From contig NZ_JAJKFV010000009.1 of the NCBI RefSeq assembly GCF_020966775.1, positions 62,001-126,000 on the forward strand: 64,000 bases of DNA. Direction: 5' to 3'. Numbering within the stretch: position 1 is the first letter of the stretch; every line of letters begins with the position of its first letter. Under the pieces are notes generated by a model that was given only the letters and a program-made list of their open reading frames with translations, did no database searches and was not told the DNA's origin. Shown one piece after another: positions 9,547 to 17,175 of this stretch. The position numbers and the translations under genes are program-made. The DNA comes from Rhodopirellula halodulae (GTDB lineage: Bacteria; Planctomycetota; Planctomycetia; Pirellulales; Pirellulaceae).

Positions 9547-10878
9547 TCAGTCGCCCCGCATCTTCAGTCCAAGGTCAGCCAGCTTTTCGCGGACTTCGTT
9601 CAAACTGGTCACACCGAAGTTTTTGCACTCCAGCATGTCGTCGCCGGTTTTGCGAATCAGTTCGCCGATCGAGTTGATCTGCAAACGAGTCATGCACTTG
9701 CGGGCACGAACCGACAGGTTCAGGTCGCTGATCGGGCGTTCCAGCAACGCTTGCTCGTCCGGTGACATGTGCGACGTGTCGACTGGTGGGTCGTTTGATT
9801 TCTTTTCGCCAGCGAATTGGCCAAGCGAGAGGCCTTTTTGCGACAGCATCTCGCGAATTTCGATGAGGCTGGTCTCGCCGAAGTTCTTGCTGGACAGCAA
9901 CTCTTGCTCGCTGTGGCGAGTCAGGTCGCCGATCGTTTCGATGCCCATCTTTTGCAAGCAGTTGCGGCTTCGAACACTGAGTTCAAAGTTCGAAACGGGC
10001 ATGTTCAGCGTTTGTGCCAAGCGATCGTTGCGACGTTGAGCTTCCTCGTCGTACAGCATGTTGCCGGTCGCCGAGGCGTCCTTCATGTACAACTGCGTAC
10101 GAGGGTGGTCGGGATGGCAGTCCAGAATTCGTTTGTAACAGGCTTGAGCCTTGTCGTACTGGCCGTTGTCCTCGTACATCACGCCCAAGTTGATCAGGGC
10201 ACCGATGCCGGTCGGGAATGCCTTGGCCGCACGTTCGTAAAGCTTCAACGCTTCGTCATCGTTGCCCAAACGGTCGTTTTCCAATGCCAACCCGAACAGG
10301 GCACCCGCGTGGTTTTCGTCGGTCGAAACCGCACGTTGGTACAAGTTGATGGCTTCTTCCATGCGACCACCGATTTGAGCGGCTGTGGCGGCACGTTGGT
10401 ACATGTAGTCCGCGGTTTGTTCAGCGGGGCCGAAGATGTCGTCGAGGATGGCCATCGCCTCCTCGATTTTGCCTTGGTAGCGTTTGGCTTCCGCGATGCC
10501 AATCTTGCACTGGTCTTCGTTGTAGCCAGAAGTCTTGGCTTTGTCGTAGCCCTCGATGGCACCGTCGAAGTTCGACAATTCGAATTGGCAACGAGCGTGA
10601 TAGAACAACGCCATCGCGCTGCCGTCGGCTGCCGAAAGGGTTTCCGAGGCGTCTTTGAAACGTCCCAACAGGAACTGGCAAACGCCCATTTTGGTTTTGC
10701 CGGCGGGCGTCAACGCGTCGTCTTGTTCCATTTCGTTGACGGCGTCACGAAGCTCACCAAAGTGACCGTAGTTTTCGGTGATGGCTTTGCGGATCTCGGC
10801 CACGTCGCTGGGGCCGAACGAGTTGCTCGCCAGAACCATTTGCTTCAGGTCGAGAACTTCGAGTTCGACTTCGCTCAT
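9547..10878 (-). CDS. TPR protein with two C-terminal RNA polymerase alpha-CTD-like domains
   Basis: The 443-residue protein has a helical N-terminus, then about six tetratricopeptide repeats (residues about 60-275, for example [20 protein letters not shown] and [20 protein letters not shown]). Two domains closely resembling the C-terminal domain of bacterial RpoA follow, at about 295-355 and 380-440. The first has [39 protein letters not shown]; the second has [39 protein letters not shown]. In RpoA these are the DNA- and activator-binding (HhH)2 folds, and the DNA-contacting arginine in the SVRS/SVRA segment is present in both. It is cytosolic. A role in transcription or nucleic-acid binding is inferred, with TPRs providing protein contacts. 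It lies between a tRNA gene and tgt. Confidence 0.85.
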   Translation of the reverse strand: MSEVELEVLDLKQMVLASNSFGPSDVAEIRKAITENYGHFGELRDAVNEMEQDDALTPAGKTKMGVCQFLLGRFKDASETLSAADGSAMALFYHARCQFELSNFDGAIEGYDKAKTSGYNEDQCKIGIAEAKRYQGKIEEAMAILDDIFGPAEQTADYMYQRAATAAQIGGRMEEAINLYQRAVSTDENHAGALFGLALENDRLGNDDEALKLYERAAKAFPTGIGALINLGVMYEDNGQYDKAQACYKRILDCHPDHPRTQLYMKDASATGNMLYDEEAQRRNDRLAQTLNMPVSNFELSVRSRNCLQKMGIETIGDLTRHSEQELLSSKNFGETSLIEIREMLSQKGLSLGQFAGEKKSNDPPVDTSHMSPDEQALLERPISDLNLSVRARKCMTRLQINSIGELIRKTGDDMLECKNFGVTSLNEVREKLADLGLKMRGD

Positions 10879-11019
10879 CTTCGATTCGTCCGGGGTAGAT
10901 TCGGTTCGCTCGCCCAGCGGTCCGAAATGGTGGGAAAAGAGTCAGGTGGCGTGTGGTCTGCGTTGCGGCTGTCGCAGAGGATTGATGCTCGCCCATTCGC
11001 GGATTCGAGCATCGTGGGC

Positions 11020-11032
11020 AAAAAAAATTTTT
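11020..11032 (-). terminator. Possible terminator of the tRNA gene (T-run)
   Basis: Reading on the minus strand, five A and eight T residues follow the tRNA 3' end after 11 bases, flanked by the short arms GGCA and TGCC. The T8 run is conspicuous in a GC-richer background. The stem is weak, so the call is tentative. Confidence 0.35.
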
Positions 11033-11043
11033 CTGCCTTTCAA

Positions 11044-11117
11044 AGCCAGCGGCCGGATTTGAACCGGCAACCCTCGCATTACGAATGCGATGCTCTGCCA
11101 ATTGAAGCTACGCTGGC
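11044..11117 (-). tRNA. tRNA-Thr, anticodon CGT
   Basis: The 74-nt minus-strand sequence folds as a standard cloverleaf. The acceptor arms GCCAGCG and CGCTGGC pair perfectly. The D arm is GCTT with GAGC around a GG-containing loop. The anticodon stem TCGCA/TGCGA encloses loop TTCGTAA. The T arm GCCGG/CCGGC encloses TTCAAAT. The anticodon CGT reads ACG (threonine). The discriminator base is T and CCA is not encoded. A good promoter lies just upstream at 11129-11158. Confidence 0.95.
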
Positions 11118-11128
11118 GACTTTTCCAG

Positions 11129-11158
11129 AGAATACGTGTCTTTGTGCCAAAACGTCAA
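11129..11158 (-). promoter_or_regulatory. Sigma-70-type promoter of the tRNA-Thr gene
   Basis: On the minus strand a -35 box TTGACG (11158-11153) and a -10 box TATTCT (11134-11129) are separated by 18 bp. The -10 ends 11 bases before the tRNA 5' end. Placement and spacing are textbook for a tRNA promoter. Confidence 0.65.
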
Positions 11159-11656
11159 GGGCCGTCGCGGCCCGGCAATTCCCGGTGCAAACGAGTTCCC
11201 GCGGGACGCCAGCGACGGGAGGCACGAAAAAATTCCTCAAAAAATTTGGTTCGGTCGGAAAAATTTTTGATTGCTTCAGAAAGAATTCAAAAGAATTCTG
11301 CCCGGCTGATTTTGCGAATGGCCGTTGGCGTCAGAATTGCTGACACCACAATCGAGCCTGTGGGGGCGCATTCCGGCTTTTCGGGGGCATGCAACCGCGA
11401 TGGGGGGTGTTAGAATGATGACACTCGTCGAGTTGAAGTTCGACGAAAGGGCGGAGCCGGACCCGGTGGACGGACCAGTGAGCGTCCAGCCAATGCGATT
11501 TCGGCTGGAAATCGGAGTGTCGTTTGCATCGAGGGGTGCCGGACGGGGCCTCGCTGGGTTCACCAACACATGAGAGTGACGCTCGCTGATGTGGCGAGCC
11601 TGAATGGTCTCTCAAATTCGCTCGGAACACATTGTTGCAATGGAAGGACGTTCGAC
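11159..11656. other. Intergenic region between tRNA-Thr and the Pup-like operon
   Basis: This 500-bp gap contains an AT-rich patch (about 11226-11300) with a perfect inverted repeat AGAATTC-AAAA-GAATTCT at 11282-11299. Nearby is GGGCCG-TCG-CGGCCC-type symmetry at about 11159-11173. A short plus-strand frame (11414-11573) ends in an ATGA overlap with an alternative start (11570) of the next frame. I cannot show it to be a gene. The promoter of the 11657-13785 operon should lie here, but I could not pick one with confidence. Confidence 0.4.
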
Positions 11657-11914
11657 ATGAAGATGACGAATAGCTCGAACGATTGTCCACAAGCTTGTCT
11701 TGTGAAGGACTCGCCAGGGACGCCAGTCGATCATCAAGGCGAACCTGCGAAGTTCGATTCTGCCGCACCGCAATCCGGTGGGGCATCTTCCACGCCGCTC
11801 GATTTGGAGCGTTTGTCAGCATTGACGCGTTTGTCAGCTTTGATTGGGGAAGACGCGAAAACGGATGCCGCGATTTACATCCATCGAGCCAACACACATC
11901 ACGACGGCGAATGA
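11657..11914 (+). CDS. Small protein ending in Gly-Glu, candidate Pup/UBact-like modifier
   Basis: ATG 11657 is chosen because GGAAGGA lies 8 nt upstream; the frame could also open at ATG 11570, which has no ribosome-binding site. The 85-residue product has a hydrophilic, probably disordered first half rich in Ser, Pro, Asp and Gly. An amphipathic helical stretch follows (residues about 48-65, with the duplicated segment RLSAL-T-RLSAL). The C-terminus is THHDGE. Its stop overlaps the start of the PafA/Dop-family gene (ATGA), so the two are translationally coupled. Pup and UBact proteins are small and disordered, end in Gly-Gln or Gly-Glu, and are encoded beside their ligase. The resemblance is positional and in these general features. 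I see no clear sequence alignment to either family, so function is inferred. Confidence 0.6.
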   Translation: MKMTNSSNDCPQACLVKDSPGTPVDHQGEPAKFDSAAPQSGGASSTPLDLERLSALTRLSALIGEDAKTDAAIYIHRANTHHDGE

Positions 11915-13785
11915 GCTCACCGGCCGCGAGATTGGCGATTCGACAGCGTTTGTGCCGTCGATTGATGGGCATGGAAACGGAATTCGCGACGTTCGTTGAA
12001 CCGTTGGACGGCGGTGTTCAATCTCAGGTGTCGGCTCGCGAGGTATACGTTGCGTTGCGAGACGCTATTTGTCGCCAGATGCCAGCGGTGGAAGGATTGG
12101 ATGGTGGGGACCGCCGGTTCTTTGCCAACGGGTCGGCATTGAATCTGGAAACGCATCTGTCGTTTCGCGATGAACCCGGCGGATTGGTCGAAATGGCCAC
12201 GCCGGAGGTGCTGCGTCCGAGCGACTTGGTGGCGTGTCAACGCGCGATCGATGAGATCATGCGAGAAGCGAGCGGCGAAGTCCATTTTGAACGTGGACAA
12301 AGTGTTCACCGCTTGAGAGTGCTGAAGAACAGTTGCGATGCGGCCGGGCATTTGTACGGCTGTCAAGAAAACTATGAAACGGACGTCGCCAGCGGGCTGG
12401 GACTGGTGGCGTACCGATTGGCCATCGTTTGTTTGTGGGCGATGCAGGTCATCTGCGTTTTGTTGTCGATCCCGGTGGTCGCCAGCATCGTGGTGGCGTC
12501 GATGTTGCAACGCGGGCTGAGCAACCTTCGTTTGCGACGTGGCATCAACGAGCAAACAAATCCAGCCGTTGAATCGGATGAGGATCAACGCGTTGATTCG
12601 TTCACGGATGACGATGAATGGTTGGACGAATGCGAGAGCGATTCAGAAGAAAGCTTTGTGGCTTTGCCGCGTTGGTTTCAATGGTTGTCGATCACGTTGA
12701 TGCGGATCTTGCATTTGCCGCTCGTGTTTGGTTTGCGTGTGGTGGGATCGCATTTCGCCTTTCGTGCCCAACGTCGATACCTGACGGGATTGTTAGTTTC
12801 GCGAATCGCCATCATGGGTACCGGGCACTTGGACCACGATGGATGTTTTTTCCTGTCGGGCAAAGCTTTCGGTGTGGATCGAGTGACGGACATTGGTGGC
12901 TTCAGCGGTGAACGTCCGATCTTTGTTTATGGTCATTGGTTGACCAAGCTGTGCGGTCGATCGTGGCGTTCGATTGCTGAGACTCGTCATCTTCTGAAGC
13001 AACGACAACGTCTGCAAATTGGTTTGTCGGATTCCAACCTGAGTGATCTGGCGCAGTGGGCCAAGATTGGCAGCGTGGCGTTGGTGTTGGACATGATCGA
13101 GTCGAAGGAAACTCGGGATCTGCCGCGATTGCGACGTCCCATTCGAGCGTTGCATGTTTTCAACCGCGATTGGAATCTGTTGCGGCGCGTCCCCACCACT
13201 CATGGTGAGATGACATCGCTGGAGTTGCAGACCAAGTACTATCGCGCCGCGGAGGCGTTCGTTCGCAAGCAACAGTCCACGACCAAACGTGCATCGGAAT
13301 GGGACGAGGCTGAGCGTGCGTTGCAACACTGGGCCGAGTCGATTCGTTTGGTTCGGCAATTCCGAAAAGATGGTCATCAGACCTCGCAGGGGCTGGGCCG
13401 AATCGATTGGTTGGGCAAGCGTTGGATGATCGATCAAGCGGTTGGCGAAACGCCTGGCGAGTCGGCGTCATGGACCATTCGGAAGAAGATTGATTTGCGT
13501 TATCACGAGTTGTCGGAAGAAGGTTACTTCGCTCGGTTCATGGAAGATCATCAAGAGCGAGAGTTGATCCATCGGGGCGACGTGACTCTGCGGCGAAGAA
13601 ACGCACCGGCGGATTCGCCCGCGGCACATCGAGGTTGGATGATTCGCGAGTTCTCGGGAGAGGCGTCTGCCGAGGGACGTCCGGTGATGCGAACGGATTG
13701 GGACCGAGCGTTGGTGAATCAGGATCAAGCCGTCCGGACGGTGGTGTTCCGAGAGGCAGACAAACGCGGACCCGCAAACGCGTGA
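11911..13785 (+). CDS. PafA/Dop (Pup ligase/deamidase) family protein with transmembrane insertion
   Basis: The start ATG 11911 overlaps the stop of the small GE-ending protein; the product has 624 residues. Family landmarks run in order: RRLMGMETEFATF (residues 16-28; compare GIETEFG of PafA), NGSALNLETH (73-82) and LVEMATPE (92-99), then KNSCDAAGHLYGCQENYE (139-156), then IGLSDSNLSDLAQWAKIGSV (370-389) with LVLDMIE (391-397), and RIDWLGKRWMID (497-508). PafA/Dop are glutamine-synthetase-fold enzymes that use ATP to attach, or cleave off, the C-terminal Glu/Gln of Pup at lysines. Unusual here is an insertion at about residues 160-290 holding two hydrophobic segments (about 163-197 and 256-278) around a very acidic linker (219-248). 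The catalytic Asp position of PafA is Glu80. It is probably a membrane-bound ligase or deamidase-like enzyme. Confidence 0.85.
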   Translation: MSSPAARLAIRQRLCRRLMGMETEFATFVEPLDGGVQSQVSAREVYVALRDAICRQMPAVEGLDGGDRRFFANGSALNLETHLSFRDEPGGLVEMATPEVLRPSDLVACQRAIDEIMREASGEVHFERGQSVHRLRVLKNSCDAAGHLYGCQENYETDVASGLGLVAYRLAIVCLWAMQVICVLLSIPVVASIVVASMLQRGLSNLRLRRGINEQTNPAVESDEDQRVDSFTDDDEWLDECESDSEESFVALPRWFQWLSITLMRILHLPLVFGLRVVGSHFAFRAQRRYLTGLLVSRIAIMGTGHLDHDGCFFLSGKAFGVDRVTDIGGFSGERPIFVYGHWLTKLCGRSWRSIAETRHLLKQRQRLQIGLSDSNLSDLAQWAKIGSVALVLDMIESKETRDLPRLRRPIRALHVFNRDWNLLRRVPTTHGEMTSLELQTKYYRAAEAFVRKQQSTTKRASEWDEAERALQHWAESIRLVRQFRKDGHQTSQGLGRIDWLGKRWMIDQAVGETPGESASWTIRKKIDLRYHELSEEGYFARFMEDHQERELIHRGDVTLRRRNAPADSPAAHRGWMIREFSGEASAEGRPVMRTDWDRALVNQDQAVRTVVFREADKRGPANA

Positions 13786-13812
13786 TTGAAGTCTCGTGTG
13801 AATAGAGAATGT

Positions 13813-14380
13813 CGCGGACCATTCCGTGGTCGAGCGCGGGCCGGCGTGTTTCGAGCTGATGCAGATTGGGGTGGCGTGCGATGTTTTGGTTGGGGGGCTT
13901 TGGTGGGGCGAGCGTTGTTGGAGATTGGTGGTTGCTCGAGAGATTGTGTGGCAACCGCGGCTAACGCCGATCGGCTACTTGGTCGCTCGGGGCGTTTGGT
14001 TGGTTTGCCAGGGGGATGTGTTTTGGTTTGTTTGCTTGATGTTGGCGTGTAGGTCCGGTTCCACCGGACGTTTGTGTTGGCGGAGTGGTGTTCGATTTTT
14101 GGTGTGCGTGTGTCTTTCGGTGAGAATGAGTCGCCTTCAGGGCAACCTGGCAACCGCGGCTAACGCCGATCGGCTACTTCGTTGGTTGGGAAATTGGATT
14201 GGCTTGCGAGGGCGGTGCGTTTTGCGGTGTCGAAATGCCGTGGGCGTGTAGGTCCGGTTCCACCGGACGTTTGTGTTGGCGGGGTGGTGTTCGGTTTTTG
14301 GTGTGCGTGTGTCTTTCGGAGAAAATGAGTCGCCTTCAAGGCAACCTGGCAACCGCGGCTAACGCCGATCGGCTACTTGG
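13813..14380. repeat. Intergenic palindromic-repeat array, 199-bp period
   Basis: A diverged C element starts at about 13813. B elements start at 13952, 14151 and 14350, exactly 199 bp apart. A elements lie at 14053-14069 and 14252-14268, also 199 bp apart. The unit B-A with spacer (containing GGTGTGCGTGTGTCTTTCGG) is therefore repeated about 2.3 times. From 14381 to 14542 I see no repeat and no gene. Confidence 0.85.
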
Positions 14381-14542
14381 TTGGTTGGGAGTTCAATTAA
14401 TTTGCTTGGAGATGAGTTGCCATGCGGGGGGACATTGCTTGCGATTAGACATTGCTTGCGGGCTGGTTGGCCAAAACCACGTGGTGGCACCTTCGCTGAG
14501 GCGAATCAGATAGGCTGGGGTGCGGTTCGTTGGTAGGATGGC

Positions 14543-17092
14543 GTGACGGACACACGCTTGTATCGAATTGGAAATCGGATGGGTCGTTCTGAATCGTTGG
14601 ATCCGGGGCTTCGCGAATTGTTGTCGCGATTGCGAGACCGGGTGCGGCGCTACATTGTTTGGGATTCACTGCTCGCGATCGCGGCGCTGGTGCTGGTGGT
14701 CTTTTGGATCGCACTGGCCGTGGACTATTTGCCCGTCCGGATCGGCGGCAGCGAGATGCCTCGTTCGGCGCGAGCCGTCGTGTTGGTCGTGGTCGCGATC
14801 TTGGTCGCCGCGATTCTTTCCAAATGGTTGTTTGGCCGGTTGCGACGTGAGTTGCCGGATGACTCATTGGCATTGCTAATCGAACGGCATCATCCAAATT
14901 TGGGCGGTCGTTTGGTGACCGCGGTGCAACTGACCGAGCAAAACCGACAACACGATTCGCACAGTCCTGTGTTGTTGCGTCGTGTTCACGAAGAAGCCGC
15001 TGCGGCGGTGGATCAAGTCGAGTTCGGACGCGTGTTCCGGTGGGAACCGATTCGTCGGAAGTTGATGTTGGTCGTGCCGTTGTTGTTGGCGGCGTTGGTG
15101 ATGGCGGTCGCCAGTCCGCAAACGTTTGCTCGTGCCATTGGGCGATTGTCGCTGTTGTCGGATTCGCCTTGGCCTCGCAAAGCCGCGCTCGAAATGGTCG
15201 GCATTGAGTCACCGATCATCACCGCCGATGAAACAGAAGAAGTGACAACCGAGCTTCTCACCTTTGAAGACAAGACGTTGCGATTGGCTCGCGGCAGCAG
15301 CACGACTTTGCGAATCCGTGCGGCCACGGAAGAACTCGGCCACATCGTTCCCGATGTTTGCACGGTGTCTTACGTGGACGACGCTGGCAATCGAGGTCAA
15401 AGCAATTTGCGTCGCGTGGGACGAGTCCAAGACGGTTATCAGTCGTTTGTCTTGGATGGTCCGCCACTGACATCGCTGGCGGAATCCGTGACGATGACCA
15501 TTCGCGGTTTGGACGATCGTTTGCTGGATTATCGAATCGAAGCGGTGGATCCCCCGGCGATCGCGGAAATGGAATTGGCAATCCGCTATCCGAATTACCT
15601 GCGGATCTTTGACGCCGGTGGGGCCGATCCGAATTCGGAGGATCAAGTGCTGGCTTATCAAGCCGGATTCCGAATTCGCGAAGGCAGTTCGTTGACCCTG
15701 CGTGGCACCAGCAGCAAGCCGCTGGGGGCGGTGGACGTTTCCACCAGTTCTGATCAAACCGCCGCGAATTTGCCGAGCAGCGAAGTCGTTGGTGATGGAA
15801 CCGATCGTGAGGATCAATCGGAACCGGCGATGCCTTCGGTGCGCATTTCAGATGATCGCATGTCGTTCGAATGGTCGGTGAACGATCTGAGAGAACCCAC
15901 GTCGGTCCGCTTGGTGCCGCGTGATGAGACCGGGATCTCCGCCCAAGCTTCGTACCGCTATTTCATTGGCGTCGTTCGCGACCAAGTTCCCGAGACGACC
16001 ATGTCGATGAAAGGCATCGGTTCGTCCATCACTCCAATTGCGATTTTGCCCATCCAAGCCACCGCGAAGGATGACTACGGCGTGGAATCGTTGAGCCTGA
16101 CGATGGCGTTGCGTGCAGCCAGCGACGGAAGCGATTCAGATACGACCGGCGATGAGGAGGCCGCGATGAAGCAACACACCGTTGCACCGGAGCTCGATCG
16201 CGATGGGAATTCGGAATGGACGTTTGACCTGAGAGACTTGGCCGACGACGGGACCATTCCGGCACCCGAGCCCGGGGCGAGTTTGCAGATCTTCACTACA
16301 GCGAAGGACCGATTCGACTTGGCCGAACCCCATGTTGTTCGTGGGGAAGTGGTACGGTTGGAAGTCGTGACGCCAGAGACTTTGTTGGCCACGTTGGAAC
16401 GTCGGGAACTGGAGTTCCGTTCGCGGTTGGAACAAGCCATCGATGAGACGCGACGGTTGCGTCAGAGTTTGGTGGCTGTGCAGAGCGATGCACTGAATGT
16501 GTTGAAAGAAGACGCGGATGCCGGCGATGGTGGTGAGTCGGACGACGCTTCGGAAAATGAATCGTCGAATGGCGACGAAGACGAATTGCGGGCTCGGCAA
16601 CGCGTGCAGTTGCGGATTCGCCAAGCCGAATTGCAGGCCAGCAAATCAACCGAGGAGTTGGCCGGCATCGTGGTTGGGCTCGAAGATCTGCTGTTGGAGA
16701 TGATTCAAAACCGAGTGGATTCCGTCGACCGACGCGAGCGGTTGGAAACGGGCGTGCGAGATCCCTTGTCGGCGGTGGTGACGGAACCCTTGCCGAGGTT
16801 GAAGCGTCAAATCACTTCGATGGAACGGATTTTGATGTCCGAAGGCGAGTCGGGGGATTCCGCGGGAAGCAACGGTGACTCGGTGGCTGACATGACGACC
16901 GCAGCGAATGACGCGATTGCGACGACCGATGAAGTGTTGCTTTCGCTGTCCGCTGTCTTGGAAAAAATGCTTGACCTAGAAAGTTTCAACGAAATTCTGG
17001 ATTTGGTCCGTGGCTTGATCAGCGATCAGGAAGAATTGATCGAGGAAACGGAGGAGACGCGAAACCAGCAGGTCCAGGATTTGTTCAAGTAG
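14543..17092 (+). CDS. Large inner-membrane protein of unknown function with C-terminal coiled coil
   Basis: The 849-residue frame starts at GTG 14543, just after AGGATGG; an ATG twelve codons later (14579) is an alternative start. Three hydrophobic segments lie in the first 200 residues: about 41-62 (LLAIAALVLVVFWIALAVDY), 78-98 and 174-193. A long soluble region with beta-rich character follows (about 200-600), then a charged coiled-coil segment with many Glu, Gln and Arg (about 610-720), ending in EETEETRNQQVQDLFK. I do not recognise the family; similar proteins occur in planctomycete envelope gene clusters. The next two genes, both exported and coiled-coil rich, follow in the same direction and probably form one operon. 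An envelope structural or assembly role is a guess. Confidence 0.7.
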   Translation: MTDTRLYRIGNRMGRSESLDPGLRELLSRLRDRVRRYIVWDSLLAIAALVLVVFWIALAVDYLPVRIGGSEMPRSARAVVLVVVAILVAAILSKWLFGRLRRELPDDSLALLIERHHPNLGGRLVTAVQLTEQNRQHDSHSPVLLRRVHEEAAAAVDQVEFGRVFRWEPIRRKLMLVVPLLLAALVMAVASPQTFARAIGRLSLLSDSPWPRKAALEMVGIESPIITADETEEVTTELLTFEDKTLRLARGSSTTLRIRAATEELGHIVPDVCTVSYVDDAGNRGQSNLRRVGRVQDGYQSFVLDGPPLTSLAESVTMTIRGLDDRLLDYRIEAVDPPAIAEMELAIRYPNYLRIFDAGGADPNSEDQVLAYQAGFRIREGSSLTLRGTSSKPLGAVDVSTSSDQTAANLPSSEVVGDGTDREDQSEPAMPSVRISDDRMSFEWSVNDLREPTSVRLVPRDETGISAQASYRYFIGVVRDQVPETTMSMKGIGSSITPIAILPIQATAKDDYGVESLSLTMALRAASDGSDSDTTGDEEAAMKQHTVAPELDRDGNSEWTFDLRDLADDGTIPAPEPGASLQIFTTAKDRFDLAEPHVVRGEVVRLEVVTPETLLATLERRELEFRSRLEQAIDETRRLRQSLVAVQSDALNVLKEDADAGDGGESDDASENESSNGDEDELRARQRVQLRIRQAELQASKSTEELAGIVVGLEDLLLEMIQNRVDSVDRRERLETGVRDPLSAVVTEPLPRLKRQITSMERILMSEGESGDSAGSNGDSVADMTTAANDAIATTDEVLLSLSAVLEKMLDLESFNEILDLVRGLISDQEELIEETEETRNQQVQDLFK

Positions 17093-17175
17093 GAAGGTTC
17101 GACGTTTGTCAGCCGGGCGGGCGGCTGGAGTGAATTGACACCGCGAGTGATCTGTCCACGCGAAGTGAGAGAGCG

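Noticed and set aside
8843-11343. Long plus-strand open frames opposite tgt and the TPR gene
   Set aside because: They are antisense shadows. The minus-strand products have clear family motifs over their full length, and the plus-strand frames show none.
11570-11656. Upstream start at ATG 11570 for the small GE-ending protein
   Set aside because: No ribosome-binding site precedes it, whereas GGAAGGA precedes ATG 11657 at ideal spacing. The extra 29 residues look unstructured. The possibility of coupling to the short frame ending at 11573 remains, so it is kept as an alternative.
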